Shown here piece after piece: positions 28,611 through 36,929 of a stretch of DNA of 36,929 nucleotides (positions within the stretch are counted from its first letter, which is position 1; each line of letters begins with the position of its first letter). The translations under genes and the position numbers were made by a program. This DNA is from an uncultured Lachnospiraceae bacterium (GTDB lineage: Bacteria; Bacillota; Clostridia; Lachnospirales; Lachnospiraceae), in assembly GCA_946630825.1 (NCBI GenBank), contig CAMOZG010000002.1, positions 1 through 36,929 of the forward strand, written 5' to 3'. The notes under the pieces are model-generated. The model was not told the origin of the DNA and searched no databases. It worked only from the letters and a program-made list of their open reading frames with translations.

Positions 28611-30509
28611 CTACTCCCCGCTATAGATCAGGCTCTCATCATATACCGATTTGATCCTGTCATATACTCTTTCGTAATTTTTCCTGCGTCCGTTGGACAA
28701 AAGATAGGACAGATCCGCTAAAAACTCCCCGTCCTTAAAAAGCTCCGTCAGATACGGGGCATATCGTGTGCCCGCTCCCTCGTTAAGCTCCCTGGCAAAT
28801 TCAAACATGGTCTTGCCCCGGCTGTATGATCGACCCACAGTATCTGTGGCAGCATCCAGGCAATCGGCACAGGTCACAATATCTATCAACACCCTCTCCG
28901 GTACGGAGGTGTTGTCAAAATCCTCAGGGTAGCCCTTTGTGCCGTCATACCATCTGTGATGTCCCCTTGCCACATTGGCATAGAGGGCTGTGGACTTGTA
29001 GTCCTTCATGATGTCCGCTCCCACCCCGGGATGCTTTTTAATGAGATCAAATTCACTGTCCAAAAGCCTGCGGCCATAGACCATGATGGTATCGGTAATG
29101 AGTATCTTTCCGAAGTCATGACATCTGGCAGCGTGGAAAGCATAGCTTAATACCTCATCCCTGTCATCAGTACCCAAAAGCTTAAAGATATTATTAAAAA
29201 GTTCCGGCTTAAGTCTCATGAGATGTCTGGTAATACATCTGGTAAGCTGTGCCACCATGGTGCTGTGAACATAGGTAGGGGGATGAAGTGCAGCAATACA
29301 GCTTAAGCAAAAATCCTCAAAGGTCATTACACCCGGGATCTCAATAAAATTGCTCATAAGCATGGACAAAAATTCCAGCATAAAGCTCATGGAATCCCTG
29401 CCGGACATATTAAAGGCATAGCTTAGGGCATTGGAATAAAACTTTGCCAGAGTATGCTTTTCGTACTCCGTCACATGGTCTGGATCCAAGGTCAGGATAT
29501 ACTCCGTAGGAAGCATGAGATTCATTGTCATCCCGTAAAGACCGTAATCCGAAGGATCCCTCATGTCATAGAGGGCTCGCATGTTTTTGTGATAGGTGTC
29601 AATATCCATTCGCCCGCTTTCAAACCTGGCGCGGAGCCGGTGAAGTTTCAGCTCATTTTCCTCCATAAGCTGGCTGTAAAACTCAGGCTCGTCATGCCAG
29701 AGCCGGTCCATCTCATCCACCCTGTCTGCCACCTTGGAAACCACCTCAGGGGGCATACCCCTCCTGTTGTGGTAGTCCAAAAGCATGGAAATATAGTTAA
29801 GGGACCTGAACTTATGATTTCGCCAGTTGTAGTCGGGAAGTCTTTTGACATACTCGGGATCGTCCGCCAAAGAAAGTGCCTTGACCAGCATTTCGTAATT
29901 GCGTCTTGATTCATCCTCTGAAAGCCTCTGACCCTCATAAAGGGACCACATATATCTGGAGTTTATAAGCACAAGCTCCCTGCTTTCGTCATCAGGCAAG
30001 GCGGCAAAGGCCTCAGGATCCAAAAGATCCACTATCTGGGCTGCTGCGTTAAAGCCCCTTTTCCTGTAGGCATCTGCGATCTCCGGGAAAGAAATAAGCC
30101 GCTGGGTAATATTCATCATGGTATAGCATGACACTATCTCCCTGTCTATGCCCAAGACCACCTCTCCTGCATCCTCATCATCCCTGGCGGTGTCCAAAAG
30201 CTTTCTGGAAAGCATATCATGTATGGCAGGATCCAGATTATCCAGATTGTAGGCATCCAAAAGCTCATCACAAAACTCCCCCAGGTCATTAAGCTGTTCC
30301 TGGGAAATATGTACCCCATCCTCTAAATAGGGAAAAAGCTCCTCCTGTAGGATCTGTCGGTTTTCATTTGCCAGTTTGCCAATGGAAATGAAATTATGAC
30401 GAAGCCTCATGCTGTAATCTGCAGCATTTTTCATATTAACGACCTCGGGTGTGGAAAGTTCCCGGATCTTAGCCGTATTTTCTACATATTTTTTCAATCT
30501 GTCATTCAT
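28611..30509 (-). CDS. HD-GYP-like domain protein (predicted phosphohydrolase) with helical N-terminal region
   Basis: HPPTYVHS...RCHDFGKILITDTI...KKHPGVGADIM...GHHRWYDGTKGYP...VTCADCLDAATD. Confidence 0.82.
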   Translation of the reverse strand: MNDRLKKYVENTAKIRELSTPEVVNMKNAADYSMRLRHNFISIGKLANENRQILQEELFPYLEDGVHISQEQLNDLGEFCDELLDAYNLDNLDPAIHDMLSRKLLDTARDDEDAGEVVLGIDREIVSCYTMMNITQRLISFPEIADAYRKRGFNAAAQIVDLLDPEAFAALPDDESRELVLINSRYMWSLYEGQRLSEDESRRNYEMLVKALSLADDPEYVKRLPDYNWRNHKFRSLNYISMLLDYHNRRGMPPEVVSKVADRVDEMDRLWHDEPEFYSQLMEENELKLHRLRARFESGRMDIDTYHKNMRALYDMRDPSDYGLYGMTMNLMLPTEYILTLDPDHVTEYEKHTLAKFYSNALSYAFNMSGRDSMSFMLEFLSMLMSNFIEIPGVMTFEDFCLSCIAALHPPTYVHSTMVAQLTRCITRHLMRLKPELFNNIFKLLGTDDRDEVLSYAFHAARCHDFGKILITDTIMVYGRRLLDSEFDLIKKHPGVGADIMKDYKSTALYANVARGHHRWYDGTKGYPEDFDNTSVPERVLIDIVTCADCLDAATDTVGRSYSRGKTMFEFARELNEGAGTRYAPYLTELFKDGEFLADLSYLLSNGRRKNYERVYDRIKSVYDESLIYSGE

Positions 30510-30515
30510 AGGGAT

Positions 30516-30544
30516 ATTTTATAATAATCCTCTTTTTTGGTCAA
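30516..30544 (-). promoter_or_regulatory. Predicted promoter for the minus HD-GYP-like gene
   Basis: Minus strand TTGACC - 17 nt - TAAAAT; ATG begins 7 nt after the -10. Confidence 0.65.
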
Positions 30545-30556
30545 ACAGATTTGACC
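30539..30556. promoter_or_regulatory. Inverted repeat GGTCAAA-CAGA-TTTGACC containing both -35 boxes
   Basis: Perfect 7-bp arms, 4-nt spacer, centred between the divergent promoters. Confidence 0.7.
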
Positions 30557-30579
30557 TAAAATGTCTTATAAATTATAAT
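30551..30579 (+). promoter_or_regulatory. Predicted promoter for the plus HD-GYP-like gene
   Basis: TTGACC - 17 nt - TATAAT, followed by AAAGGAGAT SD and ATG at 30600. Confidence 0.75.
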
Positions 30580-30599
30580 CACTTTAAAGGAGATAGTAT

Positions 30600-32501
30600 A
30601 TGGCAGCTCAAAGTGTATTAAAAACAGAATTGGATGCTTTTGTCCAGAGGACCCTTCTCATCAGAAAGCTTTCATCACCGGACATAAATCTTGCAGAGAC
30701 CGCTGATGAATACAGTGCTTTGCTTAAAGAGAATTTCAGTGATATAGGTGAGTTGGCTACCAAAAACCGGGATATGCTAAAAAAGTATGTGTACCCCATT
30801 ATCGAGTCTGATGAGCTTTTGGATGATGCTGTGGTCTCGGATCTGACGGAGTTTCTCCACTTTCTTTTAAACCCCTGGCCCGAAGAGGAACTGGATCTTA
30901 CCCTGCTTTATGTGATCTCCTCACGTCTTTTGGATGACGCCGTAAAAAAAGCTGACGACGAGCTTATCATAGAGCATGCCAGCAATCACATCTACGCCTG
31001 CTATAACAATATGGACCGGGTCAACCGCATCAGGATCTCAAAGGAGCTTCCGGAAAAATATCTGCGGGACGGGCTTAGAGCCTGGGGACTCATGGAAAAA
31101 TATCTTGACCATGACAAATACCTTACCTTAAGTGTGGATGCCAGATCCACCCTGCTGTCCCAGTCCAGATTCTATGCTGCTTTATATGATACCTATTACA
31201 CCACTGATGAAGCCACCAATGATCTGCGGATCAATGCACTGGTCACATCCATTGACTACGCTGATGATGCTTTTTACGTGGACAATACTCCCGGCTTTGA
31301 CTGGCAAAAACACGTCATCCGGTGTATGGAGCATATGGGACAGCTTACCGAAAACGGCAATCAGTGGCATCTTACCCCTCTTCAGTGTAACGAGGTGGCT
31401 GAGTATGTAGATCGGCTTAAGGAGCTTTGGAACAGTGATCCCGAGACCTGCGACAAGCTTTTGCCTGTTGTACATCTGGATCTTATCGTTTTGAGAAACT
31501 CCTACTACTCCGGCAGGATAGATCTGTCAGAGTACAGAGAGAGACTTCTTCTCATGTACGAGAAGTACTCCAATAAAAAATACGATATGTACTCCGTCAT
31601 TGCCAATATTTTCATTCCCACCGAATACATGGCTACGATCAATGCCGACACCATAAACGAGGACGCCTATGACACCCTGCGGTGGCTGTACCGGCAGATC
31701 TCCGAGTACATTCTCCACAGCAAAAATTCCGAGTCGTTTTCATTTTTGCTGGAGTATCTCTCCTCATTTTTAGAGCGGTTTGTTGCCATTCCCGGAGAGA
31801 TAAATTTTGAAAAAATGGGACTTAACTGCATGGCAGCACTCCACCCTCCCACCTACGTACACAGCCTTCAGGTGGCAGGGATATCACGTTGTCTCTGCGA
31901 GCATCTTTTGATGGAAGATCCTGACGCCTTTGTAGGGGTAATGGGATATAAGGATGTAGATGAGGTCATCAGTCATAAGAGCGATATCCTCTTTCGTGTG
32001 TATCACGCAGCCATGTGCCATGATTTCGGCAAGATCTGTATGACCGATACAATTTTCATCTACTGGCGCAATATTTCTGATGAGGACTATGAGATAATCA
32101 TGGAGCATCCCCAAAATGCCGTCCACCATTTGGACCGTTACCGCGCACTTGCCAAGTATCACGACATAGTGGTGGGACACCACTGCTGGTATGACGGATC
32201 CCGTGGATATCCCAAGGGCTTTGATATTGTAAACTCCCCCGACAGGCTGCTTATATCCATAGTGACATTGGCAGACTGCATTGATGCTGCCACCGACAGC
32301 ATTGGCAGATCCTATAAGGATAATTCTGTCACTGTCAAAAACCTTATGCAGGAATTTCGTGATGGTGCCGGCAGCCGCTACTGCCCCGAGGTGGTAGCCC
32401 TCTTTGACAAAAAAGAAGTGCAGAATGATATAGATTTTCTTTTGCACCAGGGCCGTGAAGATAATTACAAAAATGCCTATATGCTTTTAAGTAAGATATA
32501 G
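30600..32501 (+). CDS. HD-GYP-like domain protein, paralog of 28611..30509
   Basis: HPPTYVHSLQVAG...YHAAMCHDFGKICMTDTI...MEHPQNAVHHL...GHHCWYDGSRGYP...VTLADCIDAATDSIGRSY; good SD. Confidence 0.84.
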   Translation: MAAQSVLKTELDAFVQRTLLIRKLSSPDINLAETADEYSALLKENFSDIGELATKNRDMLKKYVYPIIESDELLDDAVVSDLTEFLHFLLNPWPEEELDLTLLYVISSRLLDDAVKKADDELIIEHASNHIYACYNNMDRVNRIRISKELPEKYLRDGLRAWGLMEKYLDHDKYLTLSVDARSTLLSQSRFYAALYDTYYTTDEATNDLRINALVTSIDYADDAFYVDNTPGFDWQKHVIRCMEHMGQLTENGNQWHLTPLQCNEVAEYVDRLKELWNSDPETCDKLLPVVHLDLIVLRNSYYSGRIDLSEYRERLLLMYEKYSNKKYDMYSVIANIFIPTEYMATINADTINEDAYDTLRWLYRQISEYILHSKNSESFSFLLEYLSSFLERFVAIPGEINFEKMGLNCMAALHPPTYVHSLQVAGISRCLCEHLLMEDPDAFVGVMGYKDVDEVISHKSDILFRVYHAAMCHDFGKICMTDTIFIYWRNISDEDYEIIMEHPQNAVHHLDRYRALAKYHDIVVGHHCWYDGSRGYPKGFDIVNSPDRLLISIVTLADCIDAATDSIGRSYKDNSVTVKNLMQEFRDGAGSRYCPEVVALFDKKEVQNDIDFLLHQGREDNYKNAYMLLSKI

Positions 32502-32511
32502 ATCGTGTTTA

Positions 32512-33675
32512 TCAGGTCTCAATCTTAACAGAAATAAAGTTTGGAAGTTCAAGCTCCTTGAACTTCTTTTTTGCTATATTTAATATGTGCTCGTAGGACT
32601 TTTTCTCCACGCTCTCCGAAAGCCGTCCAAAGACACTCCACAAAAGCTCCTGGTCCTCCTTGTCAAGCTCCTTGATGCTTCTTAAAATATCAGTGATCTT
32701 TTTAATACCCCCGGCTACGAAATCGTCTGTGGTATTGACTCCGCCTGCCATCAGAAGATCAAAGAGTATGTCCACAAATTTCTCACGCTTTTCGTCAGAT
32801 ATTCCCAAAAGCCAATCGTGCATTGCCTTATCCACCACCTCTGACTCCGCGGACTTATTGGTGTATTCAAATTTATTTCCCAACACCTGCCAGGTGGTGG
32901 CATCATGCTGTTCTATGCCCTTTTTGGAGCTTTTAACATACATGTTCTTAAGCTTGTTGGACTGGATGACGCTTACAAGGGTCTGCTCGGGAGCAATGGA
33001 GATTATCCTGGGGAGGATATTGTTATACCCCGGTGCATTTATCACCTCATCCCTGAATCCCGGACCGTCATTGGAGTACACGTTTATGATCCTATCCTGA
33101 ATTGATTTCAGACAAAATGAAGCGGCAAAAACCGCAAAATTGCCGCCCTTGGAATGTCCTCCTACTCGGAGGGGCTTGCGGCATCTTTTAAACTTGTCGT
33201 TAAGATACATGACGGCAGCCTTTTGTCCCGGAGTCTCATAAAGGTAGGACATGTTAAAATCCTCCTTCCAGCCTATCATGGAGCTGTCAGTCCCCCTGTA
33301 TGCCACATAGTAGGTATTGTCGGGAAGCAGAAATGTCACTGCCGAAAACTGGATCTGGGTGTCGTTATCTATCTCGTTTACATAGGCGCAGAGCTTAAGC
33401 TTTTTAAACCGATTGCTTTCCACCATGGGCTTCATAAGAAAAGGAGCCACCTTTACGGACATGACTGTATCCATGATCTCCTCTTCGGTATGCATTTCAA
33501 AAAACTTAGCGCATACGTCCTTAAGGGGTATGGGCTCATTTTTATCCGAAGAGACGATACCGCCGAAATCCGTATATGCCAGCTCCGCAAGTATCAGATT
33601 ATCAACCTCGTTAAAGGGATCCACATCAAAGGTCAGATCCCCTCTCCATTTTATATAATCATAAATATTTGCCAT
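32512..33675 (-). CDS. DUF2974 (Mbeg1-like) alpha/beta hydrolase-fold protein
   Basis: MANIYDYIKWRGDLTFDVDPFNEVDNLILAELAYTDF start; YYVAYRGTD; nucleophile elbow VGGHSKGGNFAVFAA; VYSNDGPGF. Confidence 0.85.
   Translation of the reverse strand: MANIYDYIKWRGDLTFDVDPFNEVDNLILAELAYTDFGGIVSSDKNEPIPLKDVCAKFFEMHTEEEIMDTVMSVKVAPFLMKPMVESNRFKKLKLCAYVNEIDNDTQIQFSAVTFLLPDNTYYVAYRGTDSSMIGWKEDFNMSYLYETPGQKAAVMYLNDKFKRCRKPLRVGGHSKGGNFAVFAASFCLKSIQDRIINVYSNDGPGFRDEVINAPGYNNILPRIISIAPEQTLVSVIQSNKLKNMYVKSSKKGIEQHDATTWQVLGNKFEYTNKSAESEVVDKAMHDWLLGISDEKREKFVDILFDLLMAGGVNTTDDFVAGGIKKITDILRSIKELDKEDQELLWSVFGRLSESVEKKSYEHILNIAKKKFKELELPNFISVKIET
32544..32572 (+). terminator. Intrinsic terminator for the plus HD-GYP-like gene, inside the DUF2974 CDS
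   Basis: GAAGTTCAAG-CTC-CTTGAACTTC (10-bp perfect stem, 32544-32566) then TTTTTT, 43 nt after the stop at 32501. Confidence 0.85.
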
Positions 33676-33684
33676 ATCCCCGTG

Positions 33685-34587
33685 CTATTCCTCTTCAAAA
33701 ACCGTCTCGTCCGGCTCCTGGTTCTTTTTCTTTGCTCTAAGGGCGGTAAGCCTTTCCTTAAAGGAGAGCTTTTTCTCCTTTTCCTGCTCTACTATGCCCT
33801 CTTCCTCAAAGATATCATCCTCTGTATCCTGCCCATCCCCGGTCTCCGGGGCAGCCTTATCGGGATTTTCATCCTCACTTTTCTTGTCCTCTATCCGGTC
33901 GTGATCCGGCACATCAATAACGTGCTCCTCAGGCTTTTTGCCAATGCCCTGGGTGGAGTTATTGTATGCAAAGAAGTCCTCATCCAAATATCTCTTTTTT
34001 TGAACCATGATGTCATGCTCAAAATGTCTGATCCTGATACCTACGCAAAGCAGGGACAAAAGTCCCAAAAGTCCGGAGCCTGCCAGCAGGTAGTAGGTCA
34101 GAAGTCCGGTGGAAAACATGCCGTTATAGTCCAAAAGTATGGCTGCAGAAAACAAAACCAGAGCTGCCGAAAGGATCAGAGTCACCACCCAGCCTGCGGA
34201 CTTAAGCGCCTTAAGGGCAAAGGTATGCTGAAGCAGGGTCACTCCCAAAACCAGCACCAATGCACCGAATATCATATATATAAATGCTGCCGCCGCCTCG
34301 GCTCTTACAATAAGCACACAGCCTGCTATCAAAAGTATGACTCCCGCCGAGAAATCAAAGTTTGCTATGTTGCGGTACTCCTCCCTGATAAAGTACCTGA
34401 CTATCTCCCAGGCACCTGCCACCAGAAGGAAGCCTCCCATGACATAGACAAAATTCATAATGTGCACCTGGGGGAAAAATATCATGATGCCGCCAATGAC
34501 CAGAAACAAAACAGAGATCATTACGACAGCCATCATACCCGTGAAATTGGAATTTTCCCTGGCTGTATTGCTTTCGTTTTTTTTCAT
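33685..34587 (-). CDS. DUF308/HdeD-like multi-TM membrane protein with acidic C-terminal tail
   Basis: Repeated hydrophobic helices (MMAVVMISVLFLVIGGIMIFF, YVMGGFLLVAGAWEIVRYF, AGVILLIAGCVLIV, IYMIFGALVLVLGVTLL); charged tail ending TVFEEE. ATG at 34587 preferred over upstream GTG because GAGGG precedes it. Confidence 0.75.
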   Translation of the reverse strand: MKKNESNTARENSNFTGMMAVVMISVLFLVIGGIMIFFPQVHIMNFVYVMGGFLLVAGAWEIVRYFIREEYRNIANFDFSAGVILLIAGCVLIVRAEAAAAFIYMIFGALVLVLGVTLLQHTFALKALKSAGWVVTLILSAALVLFSAAILLDYNGMFSTGLLTYYLLAGSGLLGLLSLLCVGIRIRHFEHDIMVQKKRYLDEDFFAYNNSTQGIGKKPEEHVIDVPDHDRIEDKKSEDENPDKAAPETGDGQDTEDDIFEEEGIVEQEKEKKLSFKERLTALRAKKKNQEPDETVFEEE

Positions 34588-34690
34588 TTCATCCCTCACG
34601 ATTCCTGTGCATCCGTGTGTACTTTAATTTACATCATCCATTGTACTACAACACCGGGGATATTACCATCAAAAATAGAGATTCCCCATT

Positions 34691-36929
34691 TTACCGTTTG
34701 GAACCCTTGGTATCCCGGTTGGAAATATGCAGACGGTTAAGGGCGATCTTTTTACCCTTTACCTCTACCTCCGTATTGTCACCGCTGTGCAAAAGATAGG
34801 CGGCAACCAGCTCATCCTTTTTGTCCAGCTTCATACCCCGGACTCCAATGGCAGCTTTTTTCTTTTCGGGAACAGTCTCTGCCTCGATACGCAAAAAGTA
34901 GCTGTTTTTAGACTGCATCACCAAAGTGTCATCATAGCTTATAGCACCCACGCAGATGACCTCGTCACCCTCAGCAAGCTTTGTAGCCATGGAATCCCGC
35001 CTTGTCACATCAAATTCCTCTCCCATGACCAGCTTTATCATACCGGTTTTGGTACAGAACAAAAGCTTTTTTGCCACCAGATTATTCATTGCCTCGATAT
35101 AGAGCACCCTGTCAGTGGAGGCGTCAAATTTACTTACATTGTCAATGGGCTGACCCTTGTCCCTGAACTTTCCGAAGGGCAGATCCAGGACCTTTATCAT
35201 AAACTGCCTGCCTGAGGCGGTAAAGGCAAAAAGCTTGTCCACGTTTTTGCAGAAGATGATCTTTTTGCACTCTGCCTCAGCAGCTTCTTTATTTCTCTCG
35301 TAGGTAGGCATATCCACAACCCTGGCATAGGCAAACCTGTCTAAAAGCACAGCCACATCCATTTCTTCAATGGGCTTTTCCTCCACCACTGCCTCAGCCA
35401 CATTGTCAAGGGTGGTCAGGCGCTCTTTGGAGTATTTCTTTTTATACTCCTTAAGCTCCTTTATGATGACCTTTGCCATGGATGAGCGCTTTTCCAGAAT
35501 ATCGGTGTAGTCGGCTATGCGCTGCATGGTCTCGGCATACTGTGACCGGAGTGCTTCTATCTCCAGTCCTACCAGTTGTCTAAGCCTCATCTGAAGAATG
35601 GCATCTGCCTGGCGCTCGGTAAATTCCAAAAGAGCCGCATCTTTTTTGGACTGTTCCGATTTGAATTTGATGTTTTTGGTCTCACCGTGGGTAAGGCACT
35701 CTCTGGCATCTCCCACACTCTTTGAGCCCCTGAGGATCTCGATTATAAGGTCAATTACGTCACATGCCTTTATGAGTCCCTCCTGGACCTCCTTTTTCTC
35801 CCGCTCCTTTTTAAGGAGGGTGGTGTATTTTCTGGTTGCCAGTTCAAACTGGAAGTTCACATGGTGGCGGATAATGGGGACCAGTCCAAGGGTCTCGGGC
35901 TTGCCGTCTGCCACCGCCAGCATATTTACTCCAAAGGTATCCTCAAGCCTGGTCTTTTTGTATAAAAGGTTTAGGAAATAATCTACGTCAGCTCCTTTTT
36001 TAAGCTCAATAACTATCCTTATGCCCTCCTTGGAGGACTGATTGGAGATATCCACTATGTCATTGGTCAGCTTGTTTTCGGAAAGAGCTGCCACATCCAC
36101 TAAAAACTTGCCGATACCGGCGCCTATCATGGTGTAGGGGATCTCTGTGACCACCACTGCTGTGTGGCCTCCCTTAAGCTGCTCTATCTCCACTTTGCCA
36201 CGAAGCTTGATCTTTCCGGTGCCGGTGGAGTAAATGGCATGGAGCTCATCCATGTTTGTCACTATGCCACCTGTGGGGAAGTCCGGTCCCGGAATGTACT
36301 GCATCATCTCTTTGGTATTGATATCCGGGTTTTTCATATAGGCAATGACCCCGTCTATCACCTCTCCAAGATTGTGGGTGGGAATGGAGGTTGCCATACC
36401 TACCGCAATACCCTCGGCACCATTTATCAAAAGATTGGGCACACGAACCGGCAGTACCACAGGCTCCCGCTCGGTCTCGTCAAAGTTGGGCATGAAGTCC
36501 ACCACATCCTTGTCCAGATCGGACAGGTATGCATCCGCCGTAAGCTGCTGAAGCCTTGCCTCGGTGTATCGCATTGCCGCTGCTCCGTCACCTTCTATGG
36601 AGCCGAAATTACCGTGTCCGTCCACCAGGGCACAGCCCTTTTTGAAATCCTGTGCCATAACCACCAGTGCTTCATAGATGGAACTGTCACCGTGGGGATG
36701 GTATTTACCCATGGTATCACCCACTATACGGGCACACTTACGAAAAGCACCGTCAGGGCGGATCCCCAGCTCATGCATGTCATAAAGCACCCTTCTTTGC
36801 ACCGGCTTAAGACCGTCTCTCACATCCGGCAGGGCTCTGGCTATGATCACGCTCATGGCATAGTCAATGTAGGATTTCTGCATCACCTCGCTGTACTCGG
36901 TATGCACAATATTTTCTATTGTCTGCTGT
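34691..36929 (-). CDS. parC: DNA topoisomerase IV subunit A-like (ParC), N-terminus truncated by window edge
   Basis: HTEYSEVMQKSYIDYAMSVIIARALPDVRDGLKPVQRRVLYDM; KYHPHGDSSIYEALVVMAQ; catalytic AAAMRYTEARL; short C-terminal domain without a visible GyrA-box QRRGGKG. Reading frame stays open past the GTG at 36907 (QQTIENIVHTEY) to the edge. Confidence 0.88.
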   Translation of the reverse strand, partial: QQTIENIVHTEYSEVMQKSYIDYAMSVIIARALPDVRDGLKPVQRRVLYDMHELGIRPDGAFRKCARIVGDTMGKYHPHGDSSIYEALVVMAQDFKKGCALVDGHGNFGSIEGDGAAAMRYTEARLQQLTADAYLSDLDKDVVDFMPNFDETEREPVVLPVRVPNLLINGAEGIAVGMATSIPTHNLGEVIDGVIAYMKNPDINTKEMMQYIPGPDFPTGGIVTNMDELHAIYSTGTGKIKLRGKVEIEQLKGGHTAVVVTEIPYTMIGAGIGKFLVDVAALSENKLTNDIVDISNQSSKEGIRIVIELKKGADVDYFLNLLYKKTRLEDTFGVNMLAVADGKPETLGLVPIIRHHVNFQFELATRKYTTLLKKEREKKEVQEGLIKACDVIDLIIEILRGSKSVGDARECLTHGETKNIKFKSEQSKKDAALLEFTERQADAILQMRLRQLVGLEIEALRSQYAETMQRIADYTDILEKRSSMAKVIIKELKEYKKKYSKERLTTLDNVAEAVVEEKPIEEMDVAVLLDRFAYARVVDMPTYERNKEAAEAECKKIIFCKNVDKLFAFTASGRQFMIKVLDLPFGKFRDKGQPIDNVSKFDASTDRVLYIEAMNNLVAKKLLFCTKTGMIKLVMGEEFDVTRRDSMATKLAEGDEVICVGAISYDDTLVMQSKNSYFLRIEAETVPEKKKAAIGVRGMKLDKKDELVAAYLLHSGDNTEVEVKGKKIALNRLHISNRDTKGSKR

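Noticed and set aside
28597-28613. TAGCCT-TTAAC-AGGCTA hairpin overlapping the stop of the minus HD-GYP-like gene
   Set aside because: Only 6 bp and followed by just three Ts on the minus strand; too weak to call a terminator.
33154-34740. 528-aa plus-strand ORF
   Set aside because: Antisense to DUF2974 and DUF308 genes, which have clear family motifs and SDs; low-complexity His/Lys/Gln-rich translation without recognisable domain. Treated as a shadow ORF.
36905-36907. GTG as parC start codon
   Set aside because: Frame remains open upstream (QQTIENIV) to the window edge and homologous proteins begin before HTEYSEVMQKSYIDYAM; the gene is simply truncated.
1-36929. CRISPR arrays, transposons, prophage, defence islands
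   Set aside because: No regularly spaced direct repeats, transposase, integrase, phage structural or recognised defence genes were found in either strand.

Overview
This is a dense, almost entirely minus-strand chromosomal segment. Protein content suggests a Lachnospiraceae-type (Clostridia) bacterium; that taxonomy is inference. In minus-strand transcription order it holds: parC (cut by the right edge); a DUF308/HdeD-like membrane protein; a DUF2974 (Mbeg1-like) alpha/beta hydrolase; a divergent pair of paralogous HD-GYP-like proteins, one of which is the only credible plus-strand gene; a tannase/esterase-like lipoprotein; an SGNH-like secreted hydrolase; carA-carB; the SUF operon sufC-sufB-sufD-sufS-sufU; a small membrane protein; a FIST / degenerate-GGDEF / EAL protein; a cytosolic LacI-type sensor without HTH; xpaC-like and telA-like genes; addB-addA; a small acidic protein; a PrsA-like lipoprotein; a histone-H1-like Lys/Ala repeat protein; and a tRNA-Leu(CAG) cut by the left edge. 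No CRISPR array, transposase, rRNA or prophage was seen. The best second-look items are: (1) an orphan consensus promoter with a DtxR-like palindromic operator pointing into the 3' end of carB with no ORF; (2) a symmetric divergent promoter between the HD-GYP-like paralogs, whose two -35 boxes are the arms of one inverted repeat, with one side predicted leaderless; (3) a strong intrinsic terminator embedded in the coding sequence of a convergent gene; (4) a run of consecutive short hairpins beside tRNA-Leu; (5) a c-di-GMP-type module (FIST-EAL plus orphan sensor plus XpaC/TelA) placed directly after the SUF operon. No computation or database search was run; family names come from recognised motifs.
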